Positions 1 through 8,671 of a stretch of 64,000 bases of DNA are shown here, one piece after another (the first letter of the stretch is position 1; every line of letters starts with the position of its first letter). The position numbers and the translations under genes were made by a program. The DNA comes from Acinetobacter modestus. Its GTDB lineage: Bacteria; Pseudomonadota; Gammaproteobacteria; Pseudomonadales; Moraxellaceae. Under the pieces are notes generated by a model that saw only the letters and a list, made by a program, of their open reading frames with translations, was not told the origin of the DNA and searched no databases. Location: positions 1 to 64,000 of the forward strand of contig NZ_BMDV01000003.1 in NCBI RefSeq assembly GCF_014636095.1. The letters run 5' to 3'.

Positions 1-57
1 CTCTTAGCGCTGATGGTAGTGTGGCGTTTGCCATGTGAGAGTAAGTCATCGCCAGCT
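1..57 (+). rRNA. 5S ribosomal RNA, 3' end (partial)
   Basis: The first 57 bases match the 3' half of gammaproteobacterial 5S rRNA: the GATGGTAGTGTGG arm, a GGC-GTTT-GCC hairpin, ATGTGAGAGTAAGTCATCGCC and the closing GC-rich 3' strand. The 5' part lies outside the window, so a 16S-23S-5S operon is expected immediately upstream. A rho-independent terminator follows within 15 bases. The exact 3' end (about 56-57) is inferred from pairing expectations. Confidence 0.9.
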
Positions 58-67
58 TTTAAATACT

Positions 68-103
68 AAACACCCCTAACCTAACGGTTAGGGGTGTTTT
101 TTA
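68..103 (+). terminator. rRNA operon terminator
   Basis: A perfect inverted repeat AAACACCCCTAACC / GGTTAGGGGTGTTT with a short TAAC loop is followed by a T run. It lies directly downstream of the 5S rRNA and would end the rRNA operon. Confidence 0.92.
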
Positions 104-155
104 TTGCAGAGAATTTTATATACTGCTCTTTTATTAAAATTATTATTCAAATTCT

Positions 156-830
156 ATGAAACAATTAGATTGGAAAGATGAGGCTGAATTTTTCAATAAG
201 TTAAAAGATCGCTATGTAGATGGATTAGAGTTCTGCAGAATAGCCTATGATCTATTTGAATATGTTAAAGAGCACGATCAAGATGGTTATGAATTAACAA
301 AAAGACCCCGTAATATAAAAGAGTTAATAGAGGAAATTCTTCCAATATCAGTATATGTAAGAACTAAATATAGATTGGGAAATTATATTCAAGTATGTTG
401 GACATCACGTACTGCACGTTTTGATGCTGAAATTAAAGTAATGGAGGAAAGTTATTTTCTAGAAGTAACTTGTGCTGTACACCCTAAAGAATATTTGGTA
501 AGAGAATTGTTAAATAAGCAGGGGTATTGTTATGCAGCTGATGGAGTTAAGAAGATTGGTAGAGATATAATTACAGAATGTATTAGCTATGATAATTCTA
601 GTTTTATTGAACATTTTGTAGATTTAATTGCTCTAAGAATCCATAAGAAAATGAGTAAAAATTATCCAGAAAACACAATTTTAGTTATTTGTTGCGAGTT
701 AGATATAGGCTATTTTTCAAAAGAATGGAATATTCTAGAAGAAAAAGTTAGGGCTTTAAATATCGAACATAGTTTCAAAGAGATTTTTGTATATGATAGT
801 TTGACTGAAAAATCATTTACTATGAGTTAA
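156..830 (+). CDS. Hypothetical protein, possible nuclease-like fold
   Basis: A 224-residue protein that I do not recognise. It has no signal peptide or membrane segment and is rich in Lys, Glu and aromatic residues. The centre (about residues 89-105) reads FDAEI...YFLEVT, faintly like the D...ExK core of PD-(D/E)XK nuclease folds but with Thr where Lys is expected. The C-terminal third (ILVICCELD, then an amphipathic helix and EIFVYDS) looks like an alpha/beta domain. The gene is clearly more AT-rich than its neighbours and sits just behind an rRNA operon, a common place for acquired genes. Function unknown; the nuclease idea is weak inference. Confidence 0.72.
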   Translation: MKQLDWKDEAEFFNKLKDRYVDGLEFCRIAYDLFEYVKEHDQDGYELTKRPRNIKELIEEILPISVYVRTKYRLGNYIQVCWTSRTARFDAEIKVMEESYFLEVTCAVHPKEYLVRELLNKQGYCYAADGVKKIGRDIITECISYDNSSFIEHFVDLIALRIHKKMSKNYPENTILVICCELDIGYFSKEWNILEEKVRALNIEHSFKEIFVYDSLTEKSFTMS

Positions 831-871
831 ATTGAATCAATTATTTATGTTATGGTTTTAGGAAAATATTA

Positions 872-1183
872 ATGAAACTCAATTCTTTCTCTCCACTTTC
901 TGAAGATGATGCAGAACTACATCTTCCTGAGCTTGTCTATTGGGCATCACTAGGTGATGTGGAACAAGTCGAGCAGCTATTGGCAGAGGGAACAGATCCC
1001 AATCAGACCGATGACGAAGGCTATAGTGCATTACAGGCTGCGGCTGAGAATGATCATTTAGCTGTGGTGAAGCTACTAGTGAGTAAAGGAGCAAATGTCG
1101 CTTATAAAGGCGAATATACTGCGCTGCAGCTTGCAGAAATGGCAGAGCATGAAGAAGTAATTGCTTATCTTAAAAGTCTTTAA
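872..1183 (+). CDS. Small ankyrin-repeat protein
   Basis: A 103-residue cytoplasmic protein. After an acidic N-terminus (residues 1-30) there are about two and a half ankyrin repeats: residues 31-50 (ASLGDVEQVEQLLAEGTDPN), 51-80 (DEGYSALQAAAENDHLAVVKLLVSKGANV) with the TALQ/ALQ helix start, and a degenerate last repeat (YTALQLAEMAEHEEVIAYL). Ankyrin repeats mediate protein-protein contact, and the partner is not evident from the neighbours. It starts 41 bases after the preceding gene, and a terminator follows. The ankyrin call is confident; the role is unknown. Confidence 0.85.
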   Translation: MKLNSFSPLSEDDAELHLPELVYWASLGDVEQVEQLLAEGTDPNQTDDEGYSALQAAAENDHLAVVKLLVSKGANVAYKGEYTALQLAEMAEHEEVIAYLKSL

Positions 1184-1208
1184 ATCATGCATAAAAATAG
1201 TAGATAAA

Positions 1209-1241
1209 AGAAGCCCCATCATCCTGACGGGGCTTCTTAGT
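1209..1241 (+). terminator. Terminator after ankyrin gene
   Basis: Stem AAGAAGCCCC / GGGGCTTCTT with loop ATCATCCTGAC. The A-rich left arm and T-containing right arm fit a rho-independent terminator for the ankyrin gene. Confidence 0.8.
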
Positions 1242-1432
1242 ATTCAGTTTCTTGTCGTTTATATTCCTTATGAACGACCGCTTCCTGCGTATCTTGTTAT
1301 TTTCAATGAGATTTCCTGTCTCTCTATGTTTTGTATGATAGACGTAAAGTTGAGTTCGGTATATTAGCCAATGGCTGCCATCTTTGTGCGTTTTGGCTTA
1401 CAGTAATTTTGAGTGATGTAATCATAAATAAT

Positions 1433-1463
1433 AAAAAACGGAATCTTATGATTCCGTTTTTTA
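1433..1463 (-). terminator. Terminator of the outer-membrane barrel gene
   Basis: Perfect stem AAAAAACGGAATC / GATTCCGTTTTTT with a TTAT loop, 14 bases beyond the stop codon of the minus-strand gene. Confidence 0.88.
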
Positions 1464-1476
1464 ACTTCATCTGGAT

Positions 1477-2172
1477 TTAGAAATGAACATCTAAGCCAAT
1501 ATAAGGACCTTTAAAATTAAATTTAAGATCATTTTTTTCGTAGTCATCTAATTTAATGTCTAAGATACGGTAGCCAGCTTTCAAGCCAACATCGACTAAC
1601 AGATTATCAATAAAGTTATATTGTAACTCGGCCTGTGCGTCAGTAATTTTGGTATCATTAATATTACTGTATAACAACTCAGCTTTAGCACTCAAGCCTG
1701 TAAATGGTAATTTTACGCCTGCTGATCCATAGATCACAGGAACAGTTTTATCGATGTCTGTTTTGCTTAAACCGAGTGTTTTAACATCACCATTTAAACT
1801 GGTTGCGCCTAAACCAACATCTGCATTTACGATGGTATCCAAGATTTCATAATATAAAATGAAATCGGTATGGTCTATGTTTAAGTCATAAACTGGCTGA
1901 CCTGCAACTTCATTTTCAGTTTGTGATTTTAAATTCACATAGCGAATTTTTGCATTTGGAATTAGTGGAATCGGGTGCTCAAATGCAAGCGAAACCTGTG
2001 CAGATCCCTTACGATCAAGGTCTTGATCTGGTGCAGATGTTTGTGCAGCCATATTGGCTTCACCGTTGTAATTCCAGTAGCTGAGATCGCCTTTTACACC
2101 AATCATATCTGCTTGTGCTAGACCACACAGACTTGTCCCTATAGCAAGCATTGATATTTTTAATATTTTCAT
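1477..2172 (-). CDS. TIGR04219-type outer-membrane beta-barrel protein
   Basis: A 231-residue exported protein. A Sec signal peptide covers about residues 1-21 (MKILKISMLAIGTSLCGLAQA, cut before DMIG). The rest alternates short amphipathic strands with aromatic girdles (DLSYWNYNGEA, YVNLKSQTEN, DFILYYEIL, LLYSNINDTK) and ends in a phenylalanine (GLDVHF), the usual C-terminal signal for barrel insertion. Length and pattern fit the TIGR04219 family of small proteobacterial barrels of unknown function. It is a single-gene unit with its own terminator. The family assignment is from memory; the barrel nature is directly supported. Confidence 0.85.
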   Translation of the reverse strand: MKILKISMLAIGTSLCGLAQADMIGVKGDLSYWNYNGEANMAAQTSAPDQDLDRKGSAQVSLAFEHPIPLIPNAKIRYVNLKSQTENEVAGQPVYDLNIDHTDFILYYEILDTIVNADVGLGATSLNGDVKTLGLSKTDIDKTVPVIYGSAGVKLPFTGLSAKAELLYSNINDTKITDAQAELQYNFIDNLLVDVGLKAGYRILDIKLDDYEKNDLKFNFKGPYIGLDVHF

Positions 2173-2304
2173 TCGATTGTCCTAATTCATATCAAAAACC
2201 GTAATGAATTGTTGTGAATTCATCAGTGATTGGGCGAATCATATAGTGATATTTGAAAATATACAGTAGTCTAATTTTAAATTTTAATAATGGGATGAAG
2301 AATA

Positions 2305-3747
2305 ATGACCGATGCACAAAATGTTGTAGATTATCCTTTATATGTCGCAGGGAAAGCAGTAACGACAGGTCAATGGTTAGAAGTTCATGATAAATATAGT
2401 AATACGGTCTATGCTCGAGTTGCGTTAGCAGATGAAAAAGTGTTGGAAAAAGCAATTTCTGCTTCAGTTAAAGCTGAGGTAGATATGGCGACTCTTAAGC
2501 CATTTGAAAAACAAAAAGTTCTATTACATTGTGTTAAACGTTTTAATGAATTACGTGAAGAATTGACAGATATATTGATTGTTGAAGGGGGTAAGCCGCG
2601 AGGTGCAGCAAGTGCAGAAGTGGAACGTCTGATAAATACTTTCCAATTGGCTGCAGATGCGGTCACACAACTTGATGATGGTCGAATGTTGCCTTTGGCA
2701 GTAACTCCTGCGGCTGCTCGTTTTCGAGGTATGGTTAAGCATGTGCCAATTGGTGCAGTTTCGCTGATTAGCCCATTTAATTTCCCTTTAAATCTGGTGG
2801 CACACAAGATCGCACCTGCAATTGCAGCAGGTTGTCCATTTGTATTGAAACCTGCGAGTTTGACACCGATCAGTGCATTAATGATTGCCAAGGTTTTGGC
2901 GGAAACTGATTTACCAAAAGGCTCATGGTCAGTGTTGCCTTGTGATCGCCAAGCAGCGGATATTTTGGTAACAGATGATCGTTTTAAATTACTTAGCTTT
3001 ACGGGGTCAGATCAGGTTGGTTGGGACATGAAAGCGCGTGCAGGGCGCAAGAAAGTCACTTTGGAACTGGGTGGGAACGCTGCGGTTCTGATCGATGCAG
3101 ATACCGTGATTGATGAGGCGCTGATTGATCGTTTGATCAGTGCCGCTTATGGGCATGCAGGGCAAGTCTGTATCAGTGTACAACGGATTTTAGTTCATGC
3201 TGATCTTTATGTGGAAGTGAAAAAGAAACTGATTGCTAAACTGAAAAAAATTAAATTAGATGATCCAAAGCTAAATACCACATTGGTAGGTCCGATGATT
3301 AAGGAAGCCGAAGCTGTTCGCCTGAAAAAATGGATTGATAAAGCCGAGAAGAAAGGGGCAAAGGTTTTGACAGGAGGACATTTACAAGGCGTATTATTTG
3401 AACCGACCTTACTGGAGAATGTTGATGCCAAGCTAGAAATCTATAAGGATGAAGCATTTGGCCCGATTGCTATTTTAGAAAAATTTAAAGAGTTTGAGCA
3501 GGGTATTAAGACAATTAATCAAAGTCGTTTTGGTTTACAGGCAGGGGTATATACGCAAAATCTGAATAAAATGCTGTATGCATGGGATAATTTGCATGTT
3601 GGTGGAGTCATCATTAATGATGTGCCTACATTCCGTGTCGATAACATGCCTTATGGTGGCGTGAAGGATTCTGGATTAGGTCGCGAAGGAATTCACTCAG
3701 CGATTCGCGATATGCAAGAAGAACGTTTGCTCGCAATTAAACAATAA
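2305..3747 (+). CDS. NAD(P)-dependent aldehyde dehydrogenase
   Basis: A 480-residue soluble ALDH-superfamily enzyme that oxidises an aldehyde to the acid or acyl product with NAD(P)+. Visible landmarks are PFNF with the oxyanion Asn159, the cofactor-binding LKPAS (Lys182), FTGS (232-235), the catalytic base in LELGGNA (Glu254), the catalytic Cys289 in GHAGQVCIS, and the late EAFGPI motif. The substrate cannot be read from the sequence. The subfamily looks like short ALDHs related to phosphonoacetaldehyde or glyceraldehyde dehydrogenases rather than betaine aldehyde dehydrogenase. It is divergent from the barrel gene, monocistronic, and followed by a weak hairpin. Confidence 0.93.
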   Translation: MTDAQNVVDYPLYVAGKAVTTGQWLEVHDKYSNTVYARVALADEKVLEKAISASVKAEVDMATLKPFEKQKVLLHCVKRFNELREELTDILIVEGGKPRGAASAEVERLINTFQLAADAVTQLDDGRMLPLAVTPAAARFRGMVKHVPIGAVSLISPFNFPLNLVAHKIAPAIAAGCPFVLKPASLTPISALMIAKVLAETDLPKGSWSVLPCDRQAADILVTDDRFKLLSFTGSDQVGWDMKARAGRKKVTLELGGNAAVLIDADTVIDEALIDRLISAAYGHAGQVCISVQRILVHADLYVEVKKKLIAKLKKIKLDDPKLNTTLVGPMIKEAEAVRLKKWIDKAEKKGAKVLTGGHLQGVLFEPTLLENVDAKLEIYKDEAFGPIAILEKFKEFEQGIKTINQSRFGLQAGVYTQNLNKMLYAWDNLHVGGVIINDVPTFRVDNMPYGGVKDSGLGREGIHSAIRDMQEERLLAIKQ

Positions 3748-3756
3748 AATAGAAGT

Positions 3757-3782
3757 TCAAGCGGAGTTCTGGCTTCGCTTGA
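3757..3782 (+). terminator. Weak hairpin after aldehyde dehydrogenase
   Basis: TCAAGCG / CGCTTGA stem lying 10 bases after the stop codon. No long T run follows (only TTAGTTTA), so termination is plausible but not certain. Confidence 0.4.
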
Positions 3783-4120
3783 TTAGTTTATATACTTGAT
3801 TTTATAAATTGACTGTAAGGTCAAAATTTCATTCAGTTGAAAAATAATCAGTTATTTAAAAAACATAATTTTTCAGACAGAAATTACAGTAAAAAGAAAT
3901 AAAAACAGGTATTGTTCGGCTATTAAAAAGCAGAAAAACAAAATCCAATCTTTAAGGAAGATGGTTTGGTTTTTGCTTGTTTGTTCATGAAAATGAGAGG
4001 CTCACAAGGTTGAAATTTCATGCAAGCAAAACAAGATTTTTTATGGCACTTTTCATGTCTGTTGGATAATAAAACCTAACGCAGTATGAAAAATGCCAGC
4101 GGTATATATTTAGGTGTCAT
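3783..4120 (+). other. Gene-free AT-rich spacer upstream of metP
   Basis: About 340 bases without a supportable gene. It is AT-rich and holds a 9-bp inverted repeat TTTTGCTTG / CAAGCAAAA (around 3973 and 4024). It presumably carries the promoter of the transporter operon. No tRNA, riboswitch or small ORF with a good ribosome site was seen. Confidence 0.5.
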
Positions 4121-5599
4121 ATGGCAGATTCTCGTGAAAACTGGACATCACGATCTGGTTTTATTATTGCAGCCGTTGGTTCGGCTGTAGGTTTAGGTAA
4201 TATTTGGCGCTTTCCTTATGTTGCCTACGAAAATGGTGGTGGTGCGTTTCTTATCCCCTATTTACTCGCACTGATTACAGCTGGTTTACCTCTTTTATTT
4301 TTAGATTATGCGACTGGACATCGTAGTACAGGCTCACCCCCTAAAGCATATCGTGCTTTATTTAAAGGTGGTGAAACACTAGGTTGGTGGCAAGTCTGTG
4401 TGTGTATCATTATTGGGTTGTACTATGCCAGCGTACTGACATGGGCGGGAAGTTATGTGTATTTCTCGATTGGTCAGGCGTGGGGCAGTGACCCAGAAAG
4501 TTTCTTCTTTAATACGTACTTACAGACCTCTAAAGCCACTGGCTTTGATTTGCAGTTTGTCAGCCATTTATTTTGGCCAATTGTTGGGATTTGGGCGCTG
4601 ACCTTAGTGATTTTGTATGGTGGTGTTAAAAAAGGTGTTGAATTATCAAATAAGATTTTCATGCCTTTGTTATTCGTCCTATTCACAGTTCTGGTAATTC
4701 AATCATTACGTTTACCTGGTGCAGCTGAAGGCTTAAATGCATTCTTCACTCCGAACTGGTCTGCGATGATGGACTATAAAGTGTGGTTAGCTGCTTATGG
4801 GCACACTTTCTTCTCATTATCTGTTGGCTTCGGGATCATGGTGACATACTCCTCTTACTTAAAGCCAAAAACCAACTTAACAGGTTCGGGTTTGATCGTT
4901 GGTTTTGCCAATGCTTCAACTGAGATCTTGGCAGGTATTGGTATTTTTGCAGCATTGGGTTTTATGGCTCATGCGGCGGGTAAAGAAGTACATGATGTTG
5001 TTAGTGGTGGTATTGGTCTAGCATTTATTGCCTTTCCAAAAATCATTTCAAGCTTGGGTGCAGGTGCAGATTTATTTGGTCTATTGTTCTTCTCTTCGCT
5101 TTTTGTCGCAGGTATTTCTTCCATGGTCAGTATCTTGGAAGTACCGATTGCAGCGATGCAAGATAAGTTAAAATGGAGCCGTAAGAAAGCAGTAACCATC
5201 ATTGGTGGTGGTAGTGCATTTGTTTCAGTCATCTTATTTTCAAGTGTAAATGCGATTAAACTGGTTGATATTGTGGATCACTTTATCAATAACATTGGGA
5301 TTATTGGTGGTGCATTATTATCCATCATCAGTGTGGCTTGGTTTAAGCGTTCAGCTTTAATCGAACTTCGTGATCATGTGAACCGTATTTCGACGATTCA
5401 ATTGGGTAAAGGTTGGGATTTCACTTTAACTGTGATCACCTCTCTCATCTTATTAACCACATTGAGCATGACCGTGTTTAACTTGGTCAAAAATGGTTAC
5501 GATACGTATAGCATGAGTTTACAAGGTATCTTTGGGTGGGGCAGCGTTATTTTCTGTGCTGTCGTTGCAGTTATACTCAGCAAAATGAAAGATCGTTAG
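4121..5599 (+). CDS. NSS-family sodium-dependent amino-acid transporter (MetP-like)
   Basis: A 492-residue inner-membrane protein of the neurotransmitter:sodium symporter family. The N-terminal signature W-x-SRSGFIIAAVGSAVGLGNIWRFPY (from residue 9) is the unwound TM1 that binds Na+ and substrate in LeuT-like transporters. About 12 hydrophobic segments follow. A tiny gene encoding a MetS-like subunit begins 10 bases after its stop codon, as in the Corynebacterium MetPS methionine/alanine importer, so methionine or alanine uptake is the best guess. The paired small gene supports the subfamily; the substrate is inference. Confidence 0.92.
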   Translation: MADSRENWTSRSGFIIAAVGSAVGLGNIWRFPYVAYENGGGAFLIPYLLALITAGLPLLFLDYATGHRSTGSPPKAYRALFKGGETLGWWQVCVCIIIGLYYASVLTWAGSYVYFSIGQAWGSDPESFFFNTYLQTSKATGFDLQFVSHLFWPIVGIWALTLVILYGGVKKGVELSNKIFMPLLFVLFTVLVIQSLRLPGAAEGLNAFFTPNWSAMMDYKVWLAAYGHTFFSLSVGFGIMVTYSSYLKPKTNLTGSGLIVGFANASTEILAGIGIFAALGFMAHAAGKEVHDVVSGGIGLAFIAFPKIISSLGAGADLFGLLFFSSLFVAGISSMVSILEVPIAAMQDKLKWSRKKAVTIIGGGSAFVSVILFSSVNAIKLVDIVDHFINNIGIIGGALLSIISVAWFKRSALIELRDHVNRISTIQLGKGWDFTLTVITSLILLTTLSMTVFNLVKNGYDTYSMSLQGIFGWGSVIFCAVVAVILSKMKDR

Positions 5600-5609
5600 G
5601 AGCGCAGTT

Positions 5610-5753
5610 ATGAATACTTCAGCAATCGTGATGATGATCATTTCAATGGTGTTTTTATGGGGCGGACTTGCTTTGTCGATTCTGCACTTAATGAAACATC
5701 CAGAAGAGTTAGATGACGTTTTAGAAGAAGTCAAAGATCATCATACGCTTTAA
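5610..5753 (+). CDS. MetS-like small subunit of NSS transporter
   Basis: A 47-residue protein. It starts at ATG 5610 with an AGGAG ribosome site that overlaps the stop codon of the transporter, seven bases before the start. Residues 4-24 form one hydrophobic helix (SAIVMMIISMVFLWGGLALSI). It is followed by HLMKHPE and a very acidic tail (ELDDVLEEVKDHH). This is the layout of the methionine/alanine importer small subunit family that partners NSS transporters and is needed for their activity in Corynebacterium. Translational coupling is evident. The protein is so short that automated callers can miss it. Confidence 0.85.
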   Translation: MNTSAIVMMIISMVFLWGGLALSILHLMKHPEELDDVLEEVKDHHTL

Positions 5754-5762
5754 AATAGATTC

Positions 5763-5794
5763 AAAAAAAGCAGGCTTTGAAGCCTGCTTTTTTA
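5763..5794 (+). terminator. Bidirectional terminator between metS and rsmB
   Basis: AAAAAAAGCAGGCTT / AAGCCTGCTTTTTTT stem with a 2-base loop between convergent genes. T runs are present on both strands. Confidence 0.9.
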
Positions 5795-5800
5795 TTTTGA

Positions 5801-7108
5801 TTATGCCAATTTTTTAATTCGGCAATAATAGAAACCATCGCCAGAGTGCGCAGACGGTAATAATTGACGACCATAAGTCTGTTCAATACCCCAATCCGCA
5901 TTGATTTTGATTTCTTCGGCATTGGCATGTGCGGCGAAGAATGCCGCCATTTGCTGTTCATTCTCAGCTTTTAGAATTGAGCAGGTGATATACAACAGCG
6001 TTCCACCAACTTTGAGTTGTTGCCACATTTGTTGAAGAATCTGTTTTTGTAATTCAACCGTTTGAGCGATATCAGTCGATTGTCTGAGCAGGCGAATATC
6101 AGGATGACGACGAATTACGCCTGTTGCAGAACAAGGAGCATCCAATACAATACAATCCACAGCTTCTTTCGCCTGCCAAGTGGTTGCATCAGCTGTCACG
6201 ATCTCAACATTATGTTGATCTAGTACAAGACGTTCTAAATTTTCAGAAACTCGCAGTAAACGTTTCGCATCATGATCAAGCGCGATCAATTTTTTAGGAT
6301 TATAGCGCTCAAGGATGTGTGCAGTTTTACCGCCTGGTGCAGCACATGCATCGACAACCACTTGGTCATCTAAATTGGGTAAAAGCATCGCGCACAATTG
6401 TGCATGTTCATCCTGAACAGAAAAGCCACCTTCTTCGAAACCAGGTAAATGGGTAATATTGCCGGTTTGTTCTAGAACAATACCAACATCTGAAAGCGTG
6501 CAAGCACGAGCATCAATTTGTTCTTCATCTAAAATATCAAGATACTCATCACGACTAATTTGACGTTCATTGACGCGCAGGGTCAGAGGGGCGACTTGTT
6601 TTAAGGCTTGGCATAGAGTCTCTGCTTGCTCAGGCCAATCTTTTTTAAGTCGCTTGAATAACCAGCTTGGTAAACCATGCGTATTATTCAAAGCGGTTTC
6701 AAATTCAGCTGTTTCACGTGAAACACGACGCAGAATCGCATTGACCAAACCACTCATTGGTTCGAAACCGAGTTGCTTAGCCGCATTTACCGTTTCTGAA
6801 ATCGCAGCATGTACAGGAATACGCGTACATAAAATTTGATATAAACCTAGGTATAAACAACTTTCTAGCGCTTCATTGTCTAATGGTTTTGTGAGCAATG
6901 GTAGAGTAATTGCTTTTAAAGAAAACCATTGGCGTAAACAACCTAAAGTAAGTTCGTGATATAAACCACGGTCACGTTCAGAAACAATATTGATATGTTG
7001 ATTTAAAACAGAAGCCAAAGATTGCCCATTTTGAACAGCCAAAAGTGTTTTGATCACTTGCGCACGTAGGTTCAAATTTTTTGCAGATGATTGATTCGAT
7101 TGGCTCAT
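5801..7108 (-). CDS. rsmB: 16S rRNA (cytosine-967-C5)-methyltransferase RsmB
   Basis: A 435-residue methyltransferase that makes m5C967 in 16S rRNA using S-adenosylmethionine. Residues 1-140 form the NusB-like RNA-binding domain typical of RsmB. The Rossmann domain has motif I DACAAPGGKT (253-262), the PCSATG motif with Cys326 and the catalytic TCS (Cys376). Length matches E. coli RsmB (about 429). It overlaps the 3' end of fmt by four bases (ATGA), so the two are translationally coupled as in the classic fmt-rsmB arrangement. No def gene precedes fmt here. Confidence 0.97.
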   Translation of the reverse strand: MSQSNQSSAKNLNLRAQVIKTLLAVQNGQSLASVLNQHINIVSERDRGLYHELTLGCLRQWFSLKAITLPLLTKPLDNEALESCLYLGLYQILCTRIPVHAAISETVNAAKQLGFEPMSGLVNAILRRVSRETAEFETALNNTHGLPSWLFKRLKKDWPEQAETLCQALKQVAPLTLRVNERQISRDEYLDILDEEQIDARACTLSDVGIVLEQTGNITHLPGFEEGGFSVQDEHAQLCAMLLPNLDDQVVVDACAAPGGKTAHILERYNPKKLIALDHDAKRLLRVSENLERLVLDQHNVEIVTADATTWQAKEAVDCIVLDAPCSATGVIRRHPDIRLLRQSTDIAQTVELQKQILQQMWQQLKVGGTLLYITCSILKAENEQQMAAFFAAHANAEEIKINADWGIEQTYGRQLLPSAHSGDGFYYCRIKKLA

Positions 7109-8067
7109 GGGAGAATTTGTCCAAGATGTAATTTCTGGGTTTGGGTAATTTGAACTGGATTGAGGGCTTTAGCACCTGGCCATTGCAAACTGGTTAAGCA
7201 CACTGCGCTATTGTCGCCACAGGCAACATGTACGCCTTGTTTATCAATTCCTATGATTTCACCCAATTGAGCATCCGTTTTACTGTGTTCAGAAAGGATC
7301 GAATTCCAAACCCTTAAAGCATTGTTTTCATCCAGTTGGATAAAAGCCACTGGCCAAGGATTAAAGGCACGAATATTACGATCTATTTGACTAGCATTCA
7401 CACTCCAATCGATCCGAGCTTCTGCTTTAACCAATTTATGTGCATAGACGGTGAGTGCTTCATCTTGTACTTCACGTTTTTCGATAAAATCCTGCAAGCT
7501 TTGTTCAGATTCGAGTACGGTACAAATCGCTTCTGCACCTTGAAGCGCCAATTTGTCATGCAAGCTAGCAGATGTATCTTCCGCAGTAATTGGGCAATAG
7601 GTTTTATACATCATATCGCCCGTATCTAAACCTGCCGCCATTTGCATGATGGTAATGCCTGTTTCAGCATCGCCTGTTGCGATTGCACGTTGAATTGGCG
7701 CAGCACCACGCCAGCGGGGTAACAGCGAACCATGGATATTTAAACAACCATATTTAGGGGTATCTAAAACCGCTTGCGGTAAGATTAAACCATAGGCTGC
7801 AACCACCATCACATCAGCGCCTAGAGCAGCAAGTTGTTGTCGAGCTGCCAATCCTTCTTCGGTAGACGCTTTAAAATTCAAAGGTTGGTAAACGGGTAAA
7901 CCGTGTTCAAGTGCCAATTGTTTAACAGGCGATGGTGTTAATTTTTGTCCACGTCCTGATTTGCGGTCAGGCTGGGTATAAACAGCAATAATTTGGTGTG
8001 ATGTTTTTAATAATGCTGCTAATGCAGTTGCTGCAAATTCAGGTGTACCAGCAAAAATGATTTTCAA
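7105..8067 (-). CDS. fmt: Methionyl-tRNA formyltransferase
   Basis: A 320-residue enzyme that transfers a formyl group from 10-formyl-THF to the initiator Met-tRNA. The N-terminal domain starts MKIIFAGTPEFA and has the signature HGSLLPRWRGAAPIQ (112-126). The catalytic triad Asn110-His112-Asp148 (in GLDTGDM) is intact. The C-terminal OB-like tRNA-binding domain covers about 205-320. It is the first gene of a two-gene unit with rsmB, and the upstream stretch is a long non-coding spacer. Confidence 0.97.
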   Translation of the reverse strand: MKIIFAGTPEFAATALAALLKTSHQIIAVYTQPDRKSGRGQKLTPSPVKQLALEHGLPVYQPLNFKASTEEGLAARQQLAALGADVMVVAAYGLILPQAVLDTPKYGCLNIHGSLLPRWRGAAPIQRAIATGDAETGITIMQMAAGLDTGDMMYKTYCPITAEDTSASLHDKLALQGAEAICTVLESEQSLQDFIEKREVQDEALTVYAHKLVKAEARIDWSVNASQIDRNIRAFNPWPVAFIQLDENNALRVWNSILSEHSKTDAQLGEIIGIDKQGVHVACGDNSAVCLTSLQWPGAKALNPVQITQTQKLHLGQILP

Positions 8068-8671
8068 ACGGTCAGCTCTTCAAAATAAATCAATCTATGT
8101 TGATTATATCAAAGTCCTAAACGGAAAAGATCAATCCCAAATGAGAAAGGATACGCAGATTATACATAAAAATGTGCAATTTAAACATTTTTAATGTGTA
8201 ATCTAATTTGAGCATCTTTAATCATTTGGGCGGTGAGTTTTTAGGAGCTTGAATGATTATATAAAGCAAAAAAGGAATGATGATAAGCGATGTCTCGTTA
8301 ACATCATACCTAAACCTTGATCAACCAAAGCTATGGTCATTCAATAATAAAAATAGGTAAATATATGAACAGTAAAGAGCTCATATTAGGCAGTAGAATT
8401 AGTTTCATTTTGATCCTAGCAACCATCATTACCCGAGTATTGGAACTTTATGTATCAACTTAGCTTGATGATTGTATTTAGCGGAAAATTCCAGAATTTT
8501 TGATCAGATCAGAAGCTTGTGAGGCTGAATGATGTAAAAAAGAGCTGAAAAAGATCTCTAAGTAGGTCATCTGTTAAACGATGACTTGTAGTATGATGGA
8601 AAAAGCTCAGTATCATTTCGCCAGAGAGAATGTCCCATTCTTCTCGAGCACAAACTTGTTGGGAATCAAAA
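8068..8671 (+). other. Long spacer between fmt and ilvD
   Basis: About 600 bases between the divergent fmt and ilvD genes. It holds one doubtful small ORF (8365-8463) and a hairpin GTCATC / GATGAC at 8566-8585 about 90 bases before the ilvD start. I see no leader peptide rich in branched-chain codons, so there is no evidence for classic ilv attenuation. No tRNA or known riboswitch was recognised. Confidence 0.5.
8365..8463 (+). CDS. Possible 32-residue membrane peptide
   Basis: ATG at 8365 opens a 32-codon frame with a hydrophobic centre (RISFILILATIITRVLELYV) that could be one membrane helix. The upstream sequence AATAGG is only a weak ribosome site. It lies alone in the long fmt-ilvD spacer. 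It may be chance in AT-rich DNA; no family is recognised. Confidence 0.25.
   Translation: MNSKELILGSRISFILILATIITRVLELYVST

Noticed and set aside
1161..1367. 68-residue hydrophobic ORF after the ankyrin gene
   Set aside because: It overlaps the ankyrin 3' end and reads straight through a strong terminator; no ribosome site.
2409..2891. 160-residue antisense ORF within the aldehyde dehydrogenase gene
   Set aside because: No ribosome site and no recognisable domain; the sense frame is a complete ALDH.
8566..8671. Attenuator of ilvD
   Set aside because: There is a hairpin but no leader peptide with runs of Ile, Val or Leu codons and no terminator-type T run.
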